Shown here: positions 8,098 to 16,882 of the stretch, one piece after another | How positions within the stretch are numbered: the stretch's first letter is position 1 | Layout of the letters: the number at the start of each line of letters is the position of its first letter | Assembly (NCBI RefSeq): GCF_012927265.1 | Contig: NZ_JABBGF010000001.1 | Location: forward strand, 928,502-992,501 | Source: Chryseobacterium cheonjiense | GTDB taxonomy: Bacteria > Bacteroidota > Bacteroidia > Flavobacteriales > Weeksellaceae | Length of the DNA: 64,000 nucleotides | Direction: 5' to 3' | The notes under the pieces: generated by a model | Told to the model about the DNA's origin: nothing | What the model saw: the letters and a program-made list of their open reading frames with translations, nothing else | Databases searched by the model: none | Translations under genes and position numbers: made by a program

Positions 8098-9615
8098 ATG
8101 AGCAAAAAAAGAGTTTTAATCAGTGTTTCTGACAAAAGCGGATTGACTGAATTCGCGCAGTTTTTGGAAGCCCAAAATTATGAATTGATTTCTACAGGAG
8201 GGACATTCAAACATTTGAAAGATGCTGGTTTAAATCCGATTCAGATTGATGAAGTTACCGATTTTCCGGAGATGCTGGACGGAAGAGTAAAAACATTGCA
8301 CCCGAAGGTTCACGGCGGATTGCTGGCGGTTCGTTCCAACGAAGAACACATGAATACCGTTCAGGAGCATGGAATTGGCCTGATTGACATGGTTATTGTA
8401 AACCTTTATCCGTTCTTCGAAAATGTTAACAAAGACATTTCCCTTCACGAAAAAGTAGAATTTATCGATATCGGAGGCCCTTCAATGCTACGTTCTGCCG
8501 CTAAAAATTTTGATTCCGTTACGGTAATTACGGATGTTGAAGATTATGCAACCGTAAAAATCGAAATGGAACAAAACGGCGATACTTACATCGAAACCCG
8601 TAAAAAACTGGCAGGAAAAGTATTCAATCTTACTTCAGCTTATGATGCAGCAATTTCAAGAATGCTTTTAGAAGAAGAATATCCTACCTATCTGAATGCT
8701 TCTTACAAAAAGGTTTCTGATCTAAGATACGGAGAAAATCCTCATCAGACAGCGGCTTACTACGTTTCTACTTTCGAAAACGGAGCAATGAAAGATTTCC
8801 AACAATTAGGAGGTAAAGAATTATCTTTCAATAACCTTCGTGATATGGATCTTTGCTGGAAAGTAGTTACCGAATTTAAAGAAGAAATGGCCTGTTGTGC
8901 TGTGAAGCATTCCACACCTTGCGGAGTGGCGATCGGAACTTCGGCGCTGGAAACATACCAGAAAACTTTTGAATGTGATCCTGTCTCCATTTTTGGCGGA
9001 ATTGTTGCAATGAACTATAAAATCGATGCGGCAACAGCTGAAGAATTAAACAAAACGTTCCTTGAAATCGTTATGGCTCCCGAATTTGACGAGGAAGCAC
9101 TCGAAATCTTAAGAAAGAAAAAAAATCTGAGAATTATAAAAATCGTAAACCCTGTTTCTGACAAACAGACCTGGGTGAAGATTGACGGAGGTATTTTGGT
9201 TCAGGATAACGACAGCATCTTCTCTGAAGACATCAAGGTTGTTACTGAAACCCAGCCTACCGAAGAGCAGAAAAAAGCATTATTATTCTCCCAGAGAGTA
9301 GTAAAATACGTAAAATCCAATGCAATTGTAGTATCCAACGGAATTCAGGCTTTCGGAATCGGTGGCGGACAGGTAAACAGAATCTGGGCAACCCAACAGG
9401 CGATCGAGAGAGCAAAAGAGAAATTCTCCGGCGATCTTGTATTGGCTTCCGATGCGTTTTTCCCGTTCCGTGATGTAGTAGATTTCTGCGCTCAGGAGGG
9501 TATTACGGCAATTATTCAGCCGGGAGGAAGTGTGAAGGATCAGGACAGCATTGATGCTGCCAATGAGCACAACATCCCGATGATGTTTACGGGAATAAGA
9601 CATTTTTTACATTAA
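8098..9615 (+). CDS. purH: Bifunctional AICAR formyltransferase / IMP cyclohydrolase
   Basis: Performs the last two steps to IMP. The N-terminal MGS-like IMP cyclohydrolase domain spans about 1-145 ([15 protein letters not shown]..., STGGT at 33-37, [14 protein letters not shown] [11 protein letters not shown]). The C-terminal AICAR transformylase domain includes [13 protein letters not shown], the catalytic [11 protein letters not shown] and RYVKSNAI-like [12 protein letters not shown]. It ends GIRHFLH, the usual PurH end. Full length at 505 residues. It sits on its own between two repeat-rich spacers. Confidence 0.96.
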   Translation: MSKKRVLISVSDKSGLTEFAQFLEAQNYELISTGGTFKHLKDAGLNPIQIDEVTDFPEMLDGRVKTLHPKVHGGLLAVRSNEEHMNTVQEHGIGLIDMVIVNLYPFFENVNKDISLHEKVEFIDIGGPSMLRSAAKNFDSVTVITDVEDYATVKIEMEQNGDTYIETRKKLAGKVFNLTSAYDAAISRMLLEEEYPTYLNASYKKVSDLRYGENPHQTAAYYVSTFENGAMKDFQQLGGKELSFNNLRDMDLCWKVVTEFKEEMACCAVKHSTPCGVAIGTSALETYQKTFECDPVSIFGGIVAMNYKIDAATAEELNKTFLEIVMAPEFDEEALEILRKKKNLRIIKIVNPVSDKQTWVKIDGGILVQDNDSIFSEDIKVVTETQPTEEQKKALLFSQRVVKYVKSNAIVVSNGIQAFGIGGGQVNRIWATQQAIERAKEKFSGDLVLASDAFFPFRDVVDFCAQEGITAIIQPGGSVKDQDSIDAANEHNIPMMFTGIRHFLH

Positions 9616-9691
9616 TTAAAATTAAATTAAAATTATAGATGAAAATCTGTAATTTAGGATAGATTGCTTTCCGGTCTTTGCTGAGTGTTAT

Positions 9692-9779
9692 AGTTTATGC
9701 TGAGCCTGCCGAAGTGCCTTTGCGAACTTAAAAAGCAGTCAGTTATTAAAGATATCTTAGCGGACTTTGCGTTAAAAAT
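9692..9779 (+). repeat. Dispersed intergenic repeat, family A copy 2
   Basis: Second copy of the unit at 1891-1977, in the same orientation, starting agtttatgctgagcctgccg and ending ctttgcgttaaaaa. It lies between purH and purD. Confidence 0.75.
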
Positions 9780-9824
9780 TTTTATTGAGATTAAATGCAT
9801 ACATCCGGAAATTATATTTTGAGA

Positions 9825-9856
9825 TTGTATTTATAGCATTCAAAATTATATATTTG
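9825..9856 (+). promoter_or_regulatory. Promoter of purD
   Basis: TTG (9825-9827), a 21-base spacer and TATATTTG (9849-9856), which fits the Bacteroidota consensus. It predicts a 5' leader of about 25 bases before the ATG at 9886 and independent transcription of purD. Confidence 0.6.
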
Positions 9857-9885
9857 TAAAATTAGACTAGATAATTAAATAAAGT

Positions 9886-11124
9886 ATGAGAATATTAATC
9901 ATAGGTGAAGGTGGAAGAGAATCTGCTTTGGCAGCCAAGCTTCAGAACGATTCAAGAATTACGAAGATGTTTTTCGCCAACGGAAACGCTACCACTGATG
10001 TAATAGGAAAAAATGTTCATTTATCAGAGATTAAAGAACTTAGAGATTTTGCCATCAAAGAAAAGATCGATTTAACGATCGTTGGTCCTGAAGCTCCTCT
10101 TGTAGCAGGTCTGAAGGACGAATTCAAGAAGCATGATCTTAAAGTTTTTGGTCCTAACCAGAAAGTGGCAAGTCTTGAAGGAAGCAAGGCTTTCTCGAAA
10201 AAATTTATGCAGACCTATGATATCAAAACAGCAAAAGCCGTAGTATTTGATTCATATAACGAAGCCAAAGAATATGTTCAGACCCAGCAGTATCCGTTAG
10301 TGATCAAAGCAAGTGGTCTTGCAGGAGGAAAAGGGGTCGTAATCTGCGATACGCAGGAAGAAGCAGAAGCAACCATTCATGACTTCATGATCAGAAGAGT
10401 GTATGGAGATGCAGGGATCCGTTTAGTTATCGAAGAATATCTGGAAGGTTTTGAAGCTTCAATCATCGCATTCTCAAACGGTGAAAAATTATTCCCTTGT
10501 ATTGCTGCAAAAGATTATAAAAAAGCAGGAAACGGTGATACAGGACCTAATACAGGAGGAATGGGAACAGTAGCTCCAAGTCCGGAATTCACTCAGGAAC
10601 ATTATGCTGACTTTGAAAAAAATATCCTTGAACCTACTTTAAAAGGTCTTAAAGCAGAAGGTTTCGGTTTCAAAGGAATTATTTTCTTTGGATTGATGGT
10701 TACCAAAAACGGAACCTATCTGTTAGAATACAACATGAGATTCGGAGATCCTGAAACTCAGGTATTGATGGCTTTGATGGAAAACAATCTTCTTGATGTA
10801 ATTCAGGATTGTATGGACGGAAAAGACATTGAGCTTAAATTTAAAGACGAAAAAGCCGTTTGTCTTGTTATGTGTTCGGGAGGATATCCGAGAAACATCG
10901 AAACAGGTTTCGAAATTGTAGGTGAAGAAAAGCTGAAATACAGCAAACTTTTATATGCAGGTGCCGTAAGAAAGGGTGACAAAGTAGTTTCAAACGGTGG
11001 AAGAGTACTCAATATCGTAGCTACGGGAGCAACTTACGAAGATGCCCGCAAAAAAGTGTACGAAGACGCAAGCCATGTACATTTCGATTACGGCTTCTAT
11101 AGAGAAGACATCGGAAAGTTTTAA
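9886..11124 (+). CDS. purD: Phosphoribosylamine-glycine ligase (GAR synthetase)
   Basis: ATP-grasp enzyme that joins phosphoribosylamine and glycine, the second step of purine synthesis. It is cytosolic and 412 residues long. The N-terminal dinucleotide-like loop GEGGRESALA (residues 7-16), the VGPEAPLVAG segment, the ATP-grasp core VIKASGLAGGKGVVIC and the metal-binding FGDPETQ are all present. It has its own promoter at 9825 and its own terminator at 11141, so it is probably a single-gene transcript. Confidence 0.96.
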   Translation: MRILIIGEGGRESALAAKLQNDSRITKMFFANGNATTDVIGKNVHLSEIKELRDFAIKEKIDLTIVGPEAPLVAGLKDEFKKHDLKVFGPNQKVASLEGSKAFSKKFMQTYDIKTAKAVVFDSYNEAKEYVQTQQYPLVIKASGLAGGKGVVICDTQEEAEATIHDFMIRRVYGDAGIRLVIEEYLEGFEASIIAFSNGEKLFPCIAAKDYKKAGNGDTGPNTGGMGTVAPSPEFTQEHYADFEKNILEPTLKGLKAEGFGFKGIIFFGLMVTKNGTYLLEYNMRFGDPETQVLMALMENNLLDVIQDCMDGKDIELKFKDEKAVCLVMCSGGYPRNIETGFEIVGEEKLKYSKLLYAGAVRKGDKVVSNGGRVLNIVATGATYEDARKKVYEDASHVHFDYGFYREDIGKF

Positions 11125-11140
11125 AAAATAAATCACGGAA

Positions 11141-11170
11141 AAAGATTTGGAGCAATCCAGGTCTTTTTTT
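11141..11170 (+). terminator. Intrinsic terminator after purD
   Basis: AAAGATTTGG, loop AGCAAT, CCAGGTCTTT: a 10-base-pair stem with two wobble pairs, followed by a T tract. It starts 17 bases after the purD stop. Confidence 0.7.
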
Positions 11171-11253
11171 GTAAAAGTTTTATCAATAAAATTGAATTAG
11201 GTCATCCTGAGTAAAGTATAATAAAACCTATTAATACAATTTAAAGACTTAGA

Positions 11254-11304
11254 TGTAGCCCTGAAAGGGCGAAACACAATAGCTCCGGGTATAACCCGGA
11301 TAAC
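11254..11304 (+). repeat. GCCCTGAAAGGGC-type dispersed hairpin repeat, copy 2
   Basis: Two consecutive hairpins, GCCCTGAAAGGGC and CCGGGTATAACCCGG, in the gap before guaA. Same architecture as 8005-8056. Words of this type are widespread between genes in Bacteroidota. Confidence 0.7.
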
Positions 11305-11377
11305 CGAAAATAATGTAATTGAATATTTAATCAATCACATTAATCATTTATCAATCATCATTTATCAATTATAAAAA

Positions 11378-12907
11378 ATGAACAACGGTATTATCATTTT
11401 AGATTTCGGATCACAGTACAACCAGCTTATCGGAAGAAGAATCCGTGAAATGGGCGTTTATTCCGAGATTTTACCATTCAATACACCCTTAGAAACCATA
11501 TTAGAAAAACAGCCGAAAGGAATCATTCTTTCCGGTGGACCAAGCTCTGTAAATGCTGAAAATGCCCATCTTGTTCAAAAAGAACTGTATGAGCAGGGCG
11601 TTCCGGTTCTGGGAATCTGCTACGGAATGCAGCTAACGGCGCACCTTTTAGGTGGGAAGGTTCATAAAGGCGTAAAAGGAGAGTACGGAAAAGCGCACCT
11701 TGAAATTGTAAAAGAAAGTTCTTTACTGAAAGGCGTAACCAATAATTCTATTGTTTGGATGAGCCACTTTGATGAGGTAGGCCAGCTGCCTGCAGGCTTT
11801 GAGCTGAATGCTCAGTCCGGGGTGATCGCTTCCATGGCGAATGAAGATAAGAAAATCTATTGCGTACAGTTTCACCCGGAAGTTTCTCATACCGAAGAGG
11901 GCGGAAAAATGCTTGAAAATTTTGTTTTTGGAATCTGTAATGCAGAGAAAAACTGGAAACTGACCAATTATATCGAAAAAACAGTTGAGGAAATCCGTGA
12001 AAGAGTGGGAGATCAAAAGGTAATTCTCGGACTTTCCGGAGGGGTAGATTCTTCTGTAGCAGCGGTATTGATTCACCGTGCCATCGGTGATCAGCTGACG
12101 TGTATTTTTGTTGATACAGGATTGTTGAGAAAAGATGAAGGCAAGAAAGTAATGGACAATTACGGAGAGCATTTCCATATGAATATTAAATTAGTGGATG
12201 CTTCCGAAAGATTTTTATCTAAATTGGCCGGAGTTGATGACCCTGAAGCCAAAAGAAAAATTATCGGGAATGAGTTCATCCATGTTTTTGACGAAGAATC
12301 CCATAAAATTGAAGGGGCTAAATTCTTAGCGCAGGGAACGATTTATCCCGATGTTATTGAAAGCCAGTCGGTAAACGGCCCTTCAGCCGTAATCAAGTCT
12401 CACCATAATGTGGGTGGACTTCCTGAAGAAATGGAATTTGAATTGCTGGAGCCTTTAAGAGAATTATTCAAGGATGAAGTAAGAAAAGTAGGTGAAGAAC
12501 TGGGAATTCCGCATCATTTGGTTCACAGACATCCATTTCCTGGTCCTGGTTTAGGAATCAGAATATTAGGAGCAGTTGACGCCGAAAAAGTGAGAATTCT
12601 TCAGGAAGCAGATGATATTTTCATTGAGGAATTGTATAAAAATGATTTGTACGAAAAAGTTTCTCAGGCTTTCGTGGTACTGTTGCCGGTAAAATCTGTA
12701 GGCGTAATGGGCGATGAAAGAACTTACGAATACACAGCAGTCGTTCGTTCGGCCAATACCATCGACTTTATGACCGCAACATGGAGCAGGCTTCCTTACG
12801 AATTTTTAGATACGGTTTCAAGCAGAATCATCAATGAAGTAAGAGGAATCAACAGAGTTGCTTACGATATTTCAAGCAAACCGCCTGCAACAATTGAGTG
12901 GGAATAA
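11378..12907 (+). CDS. guaA: GMP synthase (glutamine-hydrolysing)
   Basis: Converts XMP to GMP with glutamine. The N-terminal class I glutamine amidotransferase domain has the nucleophile C81 in GICYGMQL and the HPE pair in [12 protein letters not shown]. The ATP pyrophosphatase domain starts with the P-loop [13 protein letters not shown], and the C-terminal dimerisation domain ends [17 protein letters not shown]. Complete at 509 residues. It closes the purine block and carries the flow from IMP/XMP to guanine nucleotides. It ends with a terminator at 12931. Confidence 0.97.
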   Translation: MNNGIIILDFGSQYNQLIGRRIREMGVYSEILPFNTPLETILEKQPKGIILSGGPSSVNAENAHLVQKELYEQGVPVLGICYGMQLTAHLLGGKVHKGVKGEYGKAHLEIVKESSLLKGVTNNSIVWMSHFDEVGQLPAGFELNAQSGVIASMANEDKKIYCVQFHPEVSHTEEGGKMLENFVFGICNAEKNWKLTNYIEKTVEEIRERVGDQKVILGLSGGVDSSVAAVLIHRAIGDQLTCIFVDTGLLRKDEGKKVMDNYGEHFHMNIKLVDASERFLSKLAGVDDPEAKRKIIGNEFIHVFDEESHKIEGAKFLAQGTIYPDVIESQSVNGPSAVIKSHHNVGGLPEEMEFELLEPLRELFKDEVRKVGEELGIPHHLVHRHPFPGPGLGIRILGAVDAEKVRILQEADDIFIEELYKNDLYEKVSQAFVVLLPVKSVGVMGDERTYEYTAVVRSANTIDFMTATWSRLPYEFLDTVSSRIINEVRGINRVAYDISSKPPATIEWE

Positions 12908-12930
12908 TCTTGACTTGAATTTTAGACATA

Positions 12931-12957
12931 AATCCTGCCTTTTTTGGTAGGATTTTT
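12931..12957 (+). terminator. Intrinsic terminator after guaA
   Basis: AATCCTGCC, a T-rich loop, GGTAGGATT: a 9-base-pair stem with one G-U pair, followed by TTTTTT. It starts 23 bases after the guaA stop. Confidence 0.8.
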
Positions 12958-12964
12958 TTATGAT

Positions 12965-13060
12965 AGCTATTTCCAGCTTTCCACTGTATCTTTTGGGTTG
13001 TGACCTCCGCTTCGCTCCGGCCACAATCCAAAAAGGATGCCGTTTCAATCTGGGCTAGGG
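12965..13060 (+). repeat. REP-like element with fixed flanks, copy 2
   Basis: Left flank agctatttccagctttccactgtatctttt, right flank aaaaaggatgccg...caatctgggctaggg. The middle forms a hairpin TTTTGGGTTGTG...CACAATCCAAAA with a CCGCTTCG loop region. The flanks match 6891-6983 and 50473-50584 while the core differs. Confidence 0.8.
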
Positions 13061-13258
13061 TCGCAGTCGTCCTTTCAATTTTAGAAATTACCACTCAGTT
13101 TGCCATCCTGCAAGAATCTAAGCAACTTGATTCTGAAAAAGCAGTATACAGACTATTTCCGGGTGATAAAGTTTAGTAAATTCAATGTATTAATTAAAAA
13201 TAGCTAATGTTTAAGAAATCTTCATAATCGTTATGATTAAATTGTTTTAAAGTAATGT

Positions 13259-13398
13259 GAGTTCGATGTAAAAATAGTACAGAAATATCAATAGAAATGG
13301 GCTTTAGCCCATTTTAATAATGTTAAGAAAACAATTGGCTTTAGCCAAAACTTATTAAATTTCGGTTTAATGTTAATTTGGAATCTTTACATCGAACT
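13259..13398. repeat. Composite inverted repeat with outer arms AGTTCGATGTAAA
   Basis: The outer arms GAGTTCGATGTAAA (13259-13272) and TTTACATCGAACT (13386-13398) are inverted copies about 113 bases apart. Inside lie AATGGGCTTTAGCCCATT (13296-13313) and TTGGCTTTAGCCAA (13334-13347). The whole looks like a small mobile-type element with terminal inverted repeats but no coding capacity. Confidence 0.7.
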
Positions 13399-13745
13399 GA
13401 ACCCTAACGTGCAATTAGTAAAATTACAATGAATTGGTTATCAATTAATTTTCAATCTTCTTGCATGACAGCATTGTGTATACAATAAGATTAAGCAATT
13501 GTTGGCTTTGTCTTCAATATTAGCTTAAAATACATCAAAATCTTTTGTCTTTTGCGGTTAAAAGATTGGTAATTCAAAATTGAAATTAGATTGCAAGCAA
13601 TGTATGCTGAAGTTGACTATTGTTAGCTTTTTGTATTCAACACGTAGCTTAAATAAATCAAACCTTTTGTGACTTTTGCGTTTAAAAACTTGTGTATTAT
13701 AGATAAGTCTCAGTTTTTCCCTAAATTTAGGTAAAATTACATCCA

Positions 13746-15257
13746 ATGCAAATAGAAACAAGACCATTATCCGTCCAGGATTATGACGAGCTGGTAGAAA
13801 CAATGAGGAGAGCTTATCCGCAAATGTCCGAATATGTCTGGTCAAAAAAAAGCATAGAAAAATTAACAAGAATATTTCCTCAGGGACAGATCTGCATTAC
13901 CGTTGACGGAAAACTGGCAGCTGTGGCACTTTCCATTATTGTAAACTATGATGAATTCGGAGATGACCACACCTACAGCGATATTACCGGAAATTATACA
14001 TTCAATACACATATTGCCACAGGAAATGTTCTGTATGGAATAGAAGTCTTCGTCGATCCTGAATTTCGTGAATTGAGATTAGGAAGGAGATTGTACGATG
14101 CCCGAAAAGAATTATGTGAATTATTAAATTTAAGATCGATCATTTTAGGAGGAAGAATCCCGAATTACCATAAGCACAGCGAGCTTTCGCCAAGAGAATA
14201 TATCAGAAGAGTTAGGGATAAGGAAATTTATGATCCGGTGCTTTCCTTTCAGCTTTCAAATAATTTTTTGCCCATCAGGGTTTTGAAAAAATATCTTCCC
14301 GAAGACGAATCTTCAAAAGAAAATGCCGTGCTCCTGCAATGGAATAATATTTACTACAGTAAAAAGCCCAATACCATGCAGGACAGTATTATTCGTTTGG
14401 GACTTGTCCAGTGGCAGATGAGACATTTTAAAGATATTGATGCATTTTACGAACAGGTAGAGTTTTTTGTAGATGTGATGGGAGACTATAAAGCAGACTT
14501 CGTCCTCTTTCCGGAGTTGTTCAATACCCCTTTACTGGCTCCTTTCAACAAGCTTTCCGAAAGAGACAGCATGATTGAGCTCGCCAAATTAACGGAAGAA
14601 ATCAAAATGAAAATTTCTGATCTGGCCATCAGTTACAATGTCAATATTATCTCCGGAAGCATGCCGGTTTTCGAAAATAATGATCTGTATAATGTAAGTT
14701 ACCTTCTTCACAGAGACGGAAGAGTGGATGAATACAGGAAAATTCACATTACGCCTAATGAAAAAAAATATTACGGAATGAAAGGCGGAAGCGAAATCAG
14801 GGTTTTTGATACCGATTGCGGAAAAATAGGACTTGTAATTTGCTATGATGTTGAATTTCCGGAGCTGCCGAGAATTTTGGCAGATCAGGGGATGAAGATT
14901 CTTTTCGTTCCATATCTTACAGATACTCAAAACGCGTATATGAGAGTTCGGCACTGTGCAGCGGCAAGAGCCATTGAAAATGAATGCTATGTTGCTATTG
15001 CGGGCTGCGTAGGAAATCTTCCGGGGGTTAACAATATGGACATTCAGTTTGGGCAGGCGGCAGTTTTTACCCCGTCGGATTTTGCTTTCCCGTCAAATGC
15101 CGTTAAAGGAGAAGCTACACCCAATACAGAAATGACACTGATTGTAGATGTAGATTTAAATCTTCTTAAAGATCTCCATCACCATGGCTCTGTACAGGTC
15201 ATGAAAGACCGAAGGAAAGATCTTTATGAAACCTATCTGAAAAATAATATTTCTTAA
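13746..15257 (+). CDS. GNAT acetyltransferase fused to a carbon-nitrogen hydrolase (nitrilase superfamily)
   Basis: 503-residue two-domain cytosolic protein. Residues 1 to about 190 are a GNAT domain (MQIETRPLSVQDYDEL start, acetyl-CoA loop around VDPEFRELRLGRRLYDARK at 103-121). Residues about 215-500 are a nitrilase-fold amidohydrolase with the complete catalytic triad: E257 in LFPELF, K332 in YRKIHI and C366 in VICYDVEFPE. The order GNAT then nitrilase is a known architecture in bacteria, but its substrate is not established. A natural guess is amide hydrolysis and acyl transfer on the same or related small amines. It is a single gene with a terminator at 15291. Confidence 0.9.
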   Translation: MQIETRPLSVQDYDELVETMRRAYPQMSEYVWSKKSIEKLTRIFPQGQICITVDGKLAAVALSIIVNYDEFGDDHTYSDITGNYTFNTHIATGNVLYGIEVFVDPEFRELRLGRRLYDARKELCELLNLRSIILGGRIPNYHKHSELSPREYIRRVRDKEIYDPVLSFQLSNNFLPIRVLKKYLPEDESSKENAVLLQWNNIYYSKKPNTMQDSIIRLGLVQWQMRHFKDIDAFYEQVEFFVDVMGDYKADFVLFPELFNTPLLAPFNKLSERDSMIELAKLTEEIKMKISDLAISYNVNIISGSMPVFENNDLYNVSYLLHRDGRVDEYRKIHITPNEKKYYGMKGGSEIRVFDTDCGKIGLVICYDVEFPELPRILADQGMKILFVPYLTDTQNAYMRVRHCAAARAIENECYVAIAGCVGNLPGVNNMDIQFGQAAVFTPSDFAFPSNAVKGEATPNTEMTLIVDVDLNLLKDLHHHGSVQVMKDRRKDLYETYLKNNIS

Positions 15258-15290
15258 TTATTTTCATTAATTCCGAATTGTAAATCTTAA

Positions 15291-15317
15291 CACCTCTACA
15301 ACAAGAGGTGTTTTTTT
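15291..15317 (+). terminator. Intrinsic terminator after the GNAT-nitrilase gene
   Basis: Perfect CACCTCT / AGAGGTG stem with an ACAACA loop and seven T residues. It starts 34 bases past the stop. Confidence 0.85.
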
Positions 15318-15577
15318 AGTCCTATCTCTAAAATGTTATTAAAATTAATATCAATACTTATAAATAATTACTCTTGAAAAATGTCTACGAAATTTTTACA
15401 AATTATTAAACACTACATAACAATAATAATGTAATATTAGTATAGTAGATAATAAAAATACGAAGATAAACGTTGGTAATAAAACTAGGTAAATATTTAC
15501 AAATAATATTTAGCTTAGTCCCATAAATCAATAAATAACTCTAATATTAATATTTAAATGTAAATGCTTTAAATATA

Positions 15578-15608
15578 TTGTATTATTGTTTTGTTTTAGC
15601 TAAATTTG
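15578..15608 (+). promoter_or_regulatory. Promoter candidate upstream of the small ORF and HTH pair
   Basis: TTG at 15578-15580, 20-base spacer, TAAATTTG at 15601-15608. It predicts a transcript that begins near 15613 and reads through the 48-codon ORF towards the HTH genes about 400 bases away. Confidence 0.5.
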
Positions 15609-15688
15609 TAGAAATAGTTTAGTTTAAATAAAACTAATATTACACCAAAAAAAACTTTAACCTGACAAACCTGAACCATAGAATATTC

Positions 15689-15835
15689 ATGAAGAAACCG
15701 GATTTTAATGAATCTTTACAGAACGATCGAAGATTTTATACCTTCTTACAATTCCCTCAATTCTTAAAAATACAAACTGCTGAAATTGATTTTATTTTGC
15801 TGAAGAATCATAATGTTATCGGTGCTCTCCATTAA
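15689..15835 (+). CDS. Possible small protein (48 residues), unknown
   Basis: ORF starting MKKPDFNESLQNDRRFYTFL and ending NVIGALH, about 75 bases after a promoter-like sequence. It is rich in F, L, Q and N and shows no signal peptide or membrane span. I do not recognise it. It is listed because it has a promoter and lies ahead of two DNA-binding proteins; it could be a leader or chance. Confidence 0.25.
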   Translation: MKKPDFNESLQNDRRFYTFLQFPQFLKIQTAEIDFILLKNHNVIGALH

Positions 15836-16015
15836 ATAAATACAAACACAATAAAATCATCTGGTAATGAATAATACATTGCACACGGATTGCAAAGTTT
15901 CAGTTTCTGGTATTTTTCGTAGTGTTTCTATCTCACCTTTTCTATCGGGGATAGAGAATTTTATTCAGCCAAAATATTAAACACCATTTTTATTTTCACA
16001 TATAATACTAAAAGG

Positions 16016-16453
16016 ATGAAATTTGACTACAAAGAAATACACATAGGAAGTATCATAAAGACCCGGGTCGACGATACTGGAACTGATTTCGAAAGAATCT
16101 GCAAGTTCCTGAAAACGACAAAAGACAAAGTAGAAGAAATGTATCAGTCCAAAAGTTTAGACAGCGACATTCTCATGAGATGGAGCAAACTTCTGGAGTA
16201 CGATTTTTTCAGGATATACTCGCAACATCTTATTCTCTATGCCCCGCCTTCCAAAGTAGATAAGCAGACAGAAAAAAAATCTTTGCTTCCCAATTTCCGC
16301 AAGAGTATCTATACAAGGGAAGTGATCGACTTTATTGTTGAGCTTATAGAAACCCAGGAAAAAACAATGCCCCAGATTGTGAAGGAATACAGAATTCCGA
16401 AATCTACGCTGCACAGATGGACCAAGAAATACGGTAATTTAAATAACGGATAA
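16016..16453 (+). CDS. Small DNA-binding protein with two helix-turn-helix segments (first of a pair)
   Basis: 145 residues. The N-terminal part (about 8-65: IGSIIKTRV, FERICKFLKTTKDKVEEMY, LLEYDFFRIYSQHLILY) resembles an XRE-like helical DNA-binding fold. The C-terminal part (about 105-142: MPQIVKEYRIPKSTLHRWTK) is a homeodomain-like helix-turn-helix of the kind found in IS3-type OrfA proteins. An AAAAGG ribosome-binding sequence lies directly before the ATG. Proteins of this type are often labelled transposase in Chryseobacterium, but there is no DDE catalytic domain and no IS ends here, so a regulator is equally likely. One base separates its stop from the next gene. Confidence 0.65.
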   Translation: MKFDYKEIHIGSIIKTRVDDTGTDFERICKFLKTTKDKVEEMYQSKSLDSDILMRWSKLLEYDFFRIYSQHLILYAPPSKVDKQTEKKSLLPNFRKSIYTREVIDFIVELIETQEKTMPQIVKEYRIPKSTLHRWTKKYGNLNNG

Positions 16454-16454
16454 C

Positions 16455-16787
16455 ATGAAAAAAAAAATATCTCAACCAGATTTTAAAAAAATATATACAG
16501 ATATCCTGCAAAAGAAGTTCCCGGAAAAAAAAGAACAGTGCGGTAAAATTTTGAGCAAAAAAAACCTCACGGAACTTGATGTAATTGCTATTAATAATAT
16601 CATATTTACCCCTGTATCACAGGATGTTATCAAATCCAATCAGCAACACCGGTCGTACAGCAAGTCTACCATTATTAAGATTCTTGAATTTCAGAAAGAA
16701 CACGGCCTCAACAATACCAAGCTGGCTTTGCATTATAAACTGAGCCGCAATACGGTTTCAAGATGGAAAAAACTTTTCGTCGTATAA
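16455..16787 (+). CDS. Small helix-turn-helix protein (second of a pair)
   Basis: 110-residue basic protein. Its C-terminus (about 75-108: STIIKILEFQKEHGLNNTKL, then HYKLSRNTVSRWKKLF) is a homeodomain-like helix-turn-helix similar to that of the preceding protein, while its N-terminal half is lysine-rich and different. The one-base gap to the previous gene implies co-translation and perhaps a heteromer. Function unknown; plausible roles are transcription factor pair or remnant transposase OrfA. A terminator follows at 16798. Confidence 0.6.
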   Translation: MKKKISQPDFKKIYTDILQKKFPEKKEQCGKILSKKNLTELDVIAINNIIFTPVSQDVIKSNQQHRSYSKSTIIKILEFQKEHGLNNTKLALHYKLSRNTVSRWKKLFVV

Positions 16788-16797
16788 ATATCTACCG

Positions 16798-16823
16798 GCT
16801 TTGTCTTTGGACAAAGCTTTTTT
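16798..16823 (+). terminator. Intrinsic terminator after the HTH pair
   Basis: GCTTTGTC, loop TTTG, GACAAAGC, then TTTTTT: a perfect 8-base-pair stem 10 bases after the stop. Confidence 0.85.
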
Positions 16824-16882
16824 AATGATTAGGAATACTTTTTGGATGCTTGTGGATTGTTTTTTTATTACTTTTATAAATT

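Larger units (their letters stand above)
12908..13745. other. 838-base repeat-filled spacer after guaA
   Basis: No gene is supported. In order it contains a terminator (12931), a REP-like element (12965-13060), the ccactcagtttgccatcctgc word near 13091, a composite inverted repeat (13259-13398) that encloses two GGCTTTAGCC hairpins, and two copies of a CTTTTGYSRYTTTTGCGNTTAAA-like word (near 13540 and 13664). The last 60 bases are AT-rich leader of the next gene. Confidence 0.6.
15318..16015. other. AT-rich 700-base region before the tandem HTH genes
   Basis: Markedly more AT-rich than neighbouring coding DNA. It has a promoter-like TTG-N20-TAAATTTG at 15578-15608 and two short ORFs (48 codons at 15689-15835 and 37 codons at 15867-15980) with no recognisable similarity. 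None of the dispersed repeat families seen elsewhere in the window was recognised here, which sets it apart from the purine spacers. Confidence 0.5.

Noticed and set aside
15867..15980. Second small gene (37 codons) before the HTH pair
   Set aside because: No promoter or ribosome-binding sequence of its own, no recognisable features, and the length is expected by chance.
16016..16787. Insertion sequence
   Set aside because: The two HTH genes have no catalytic transposase partner, and I found no terminal inverted repeats or target duplication around them.
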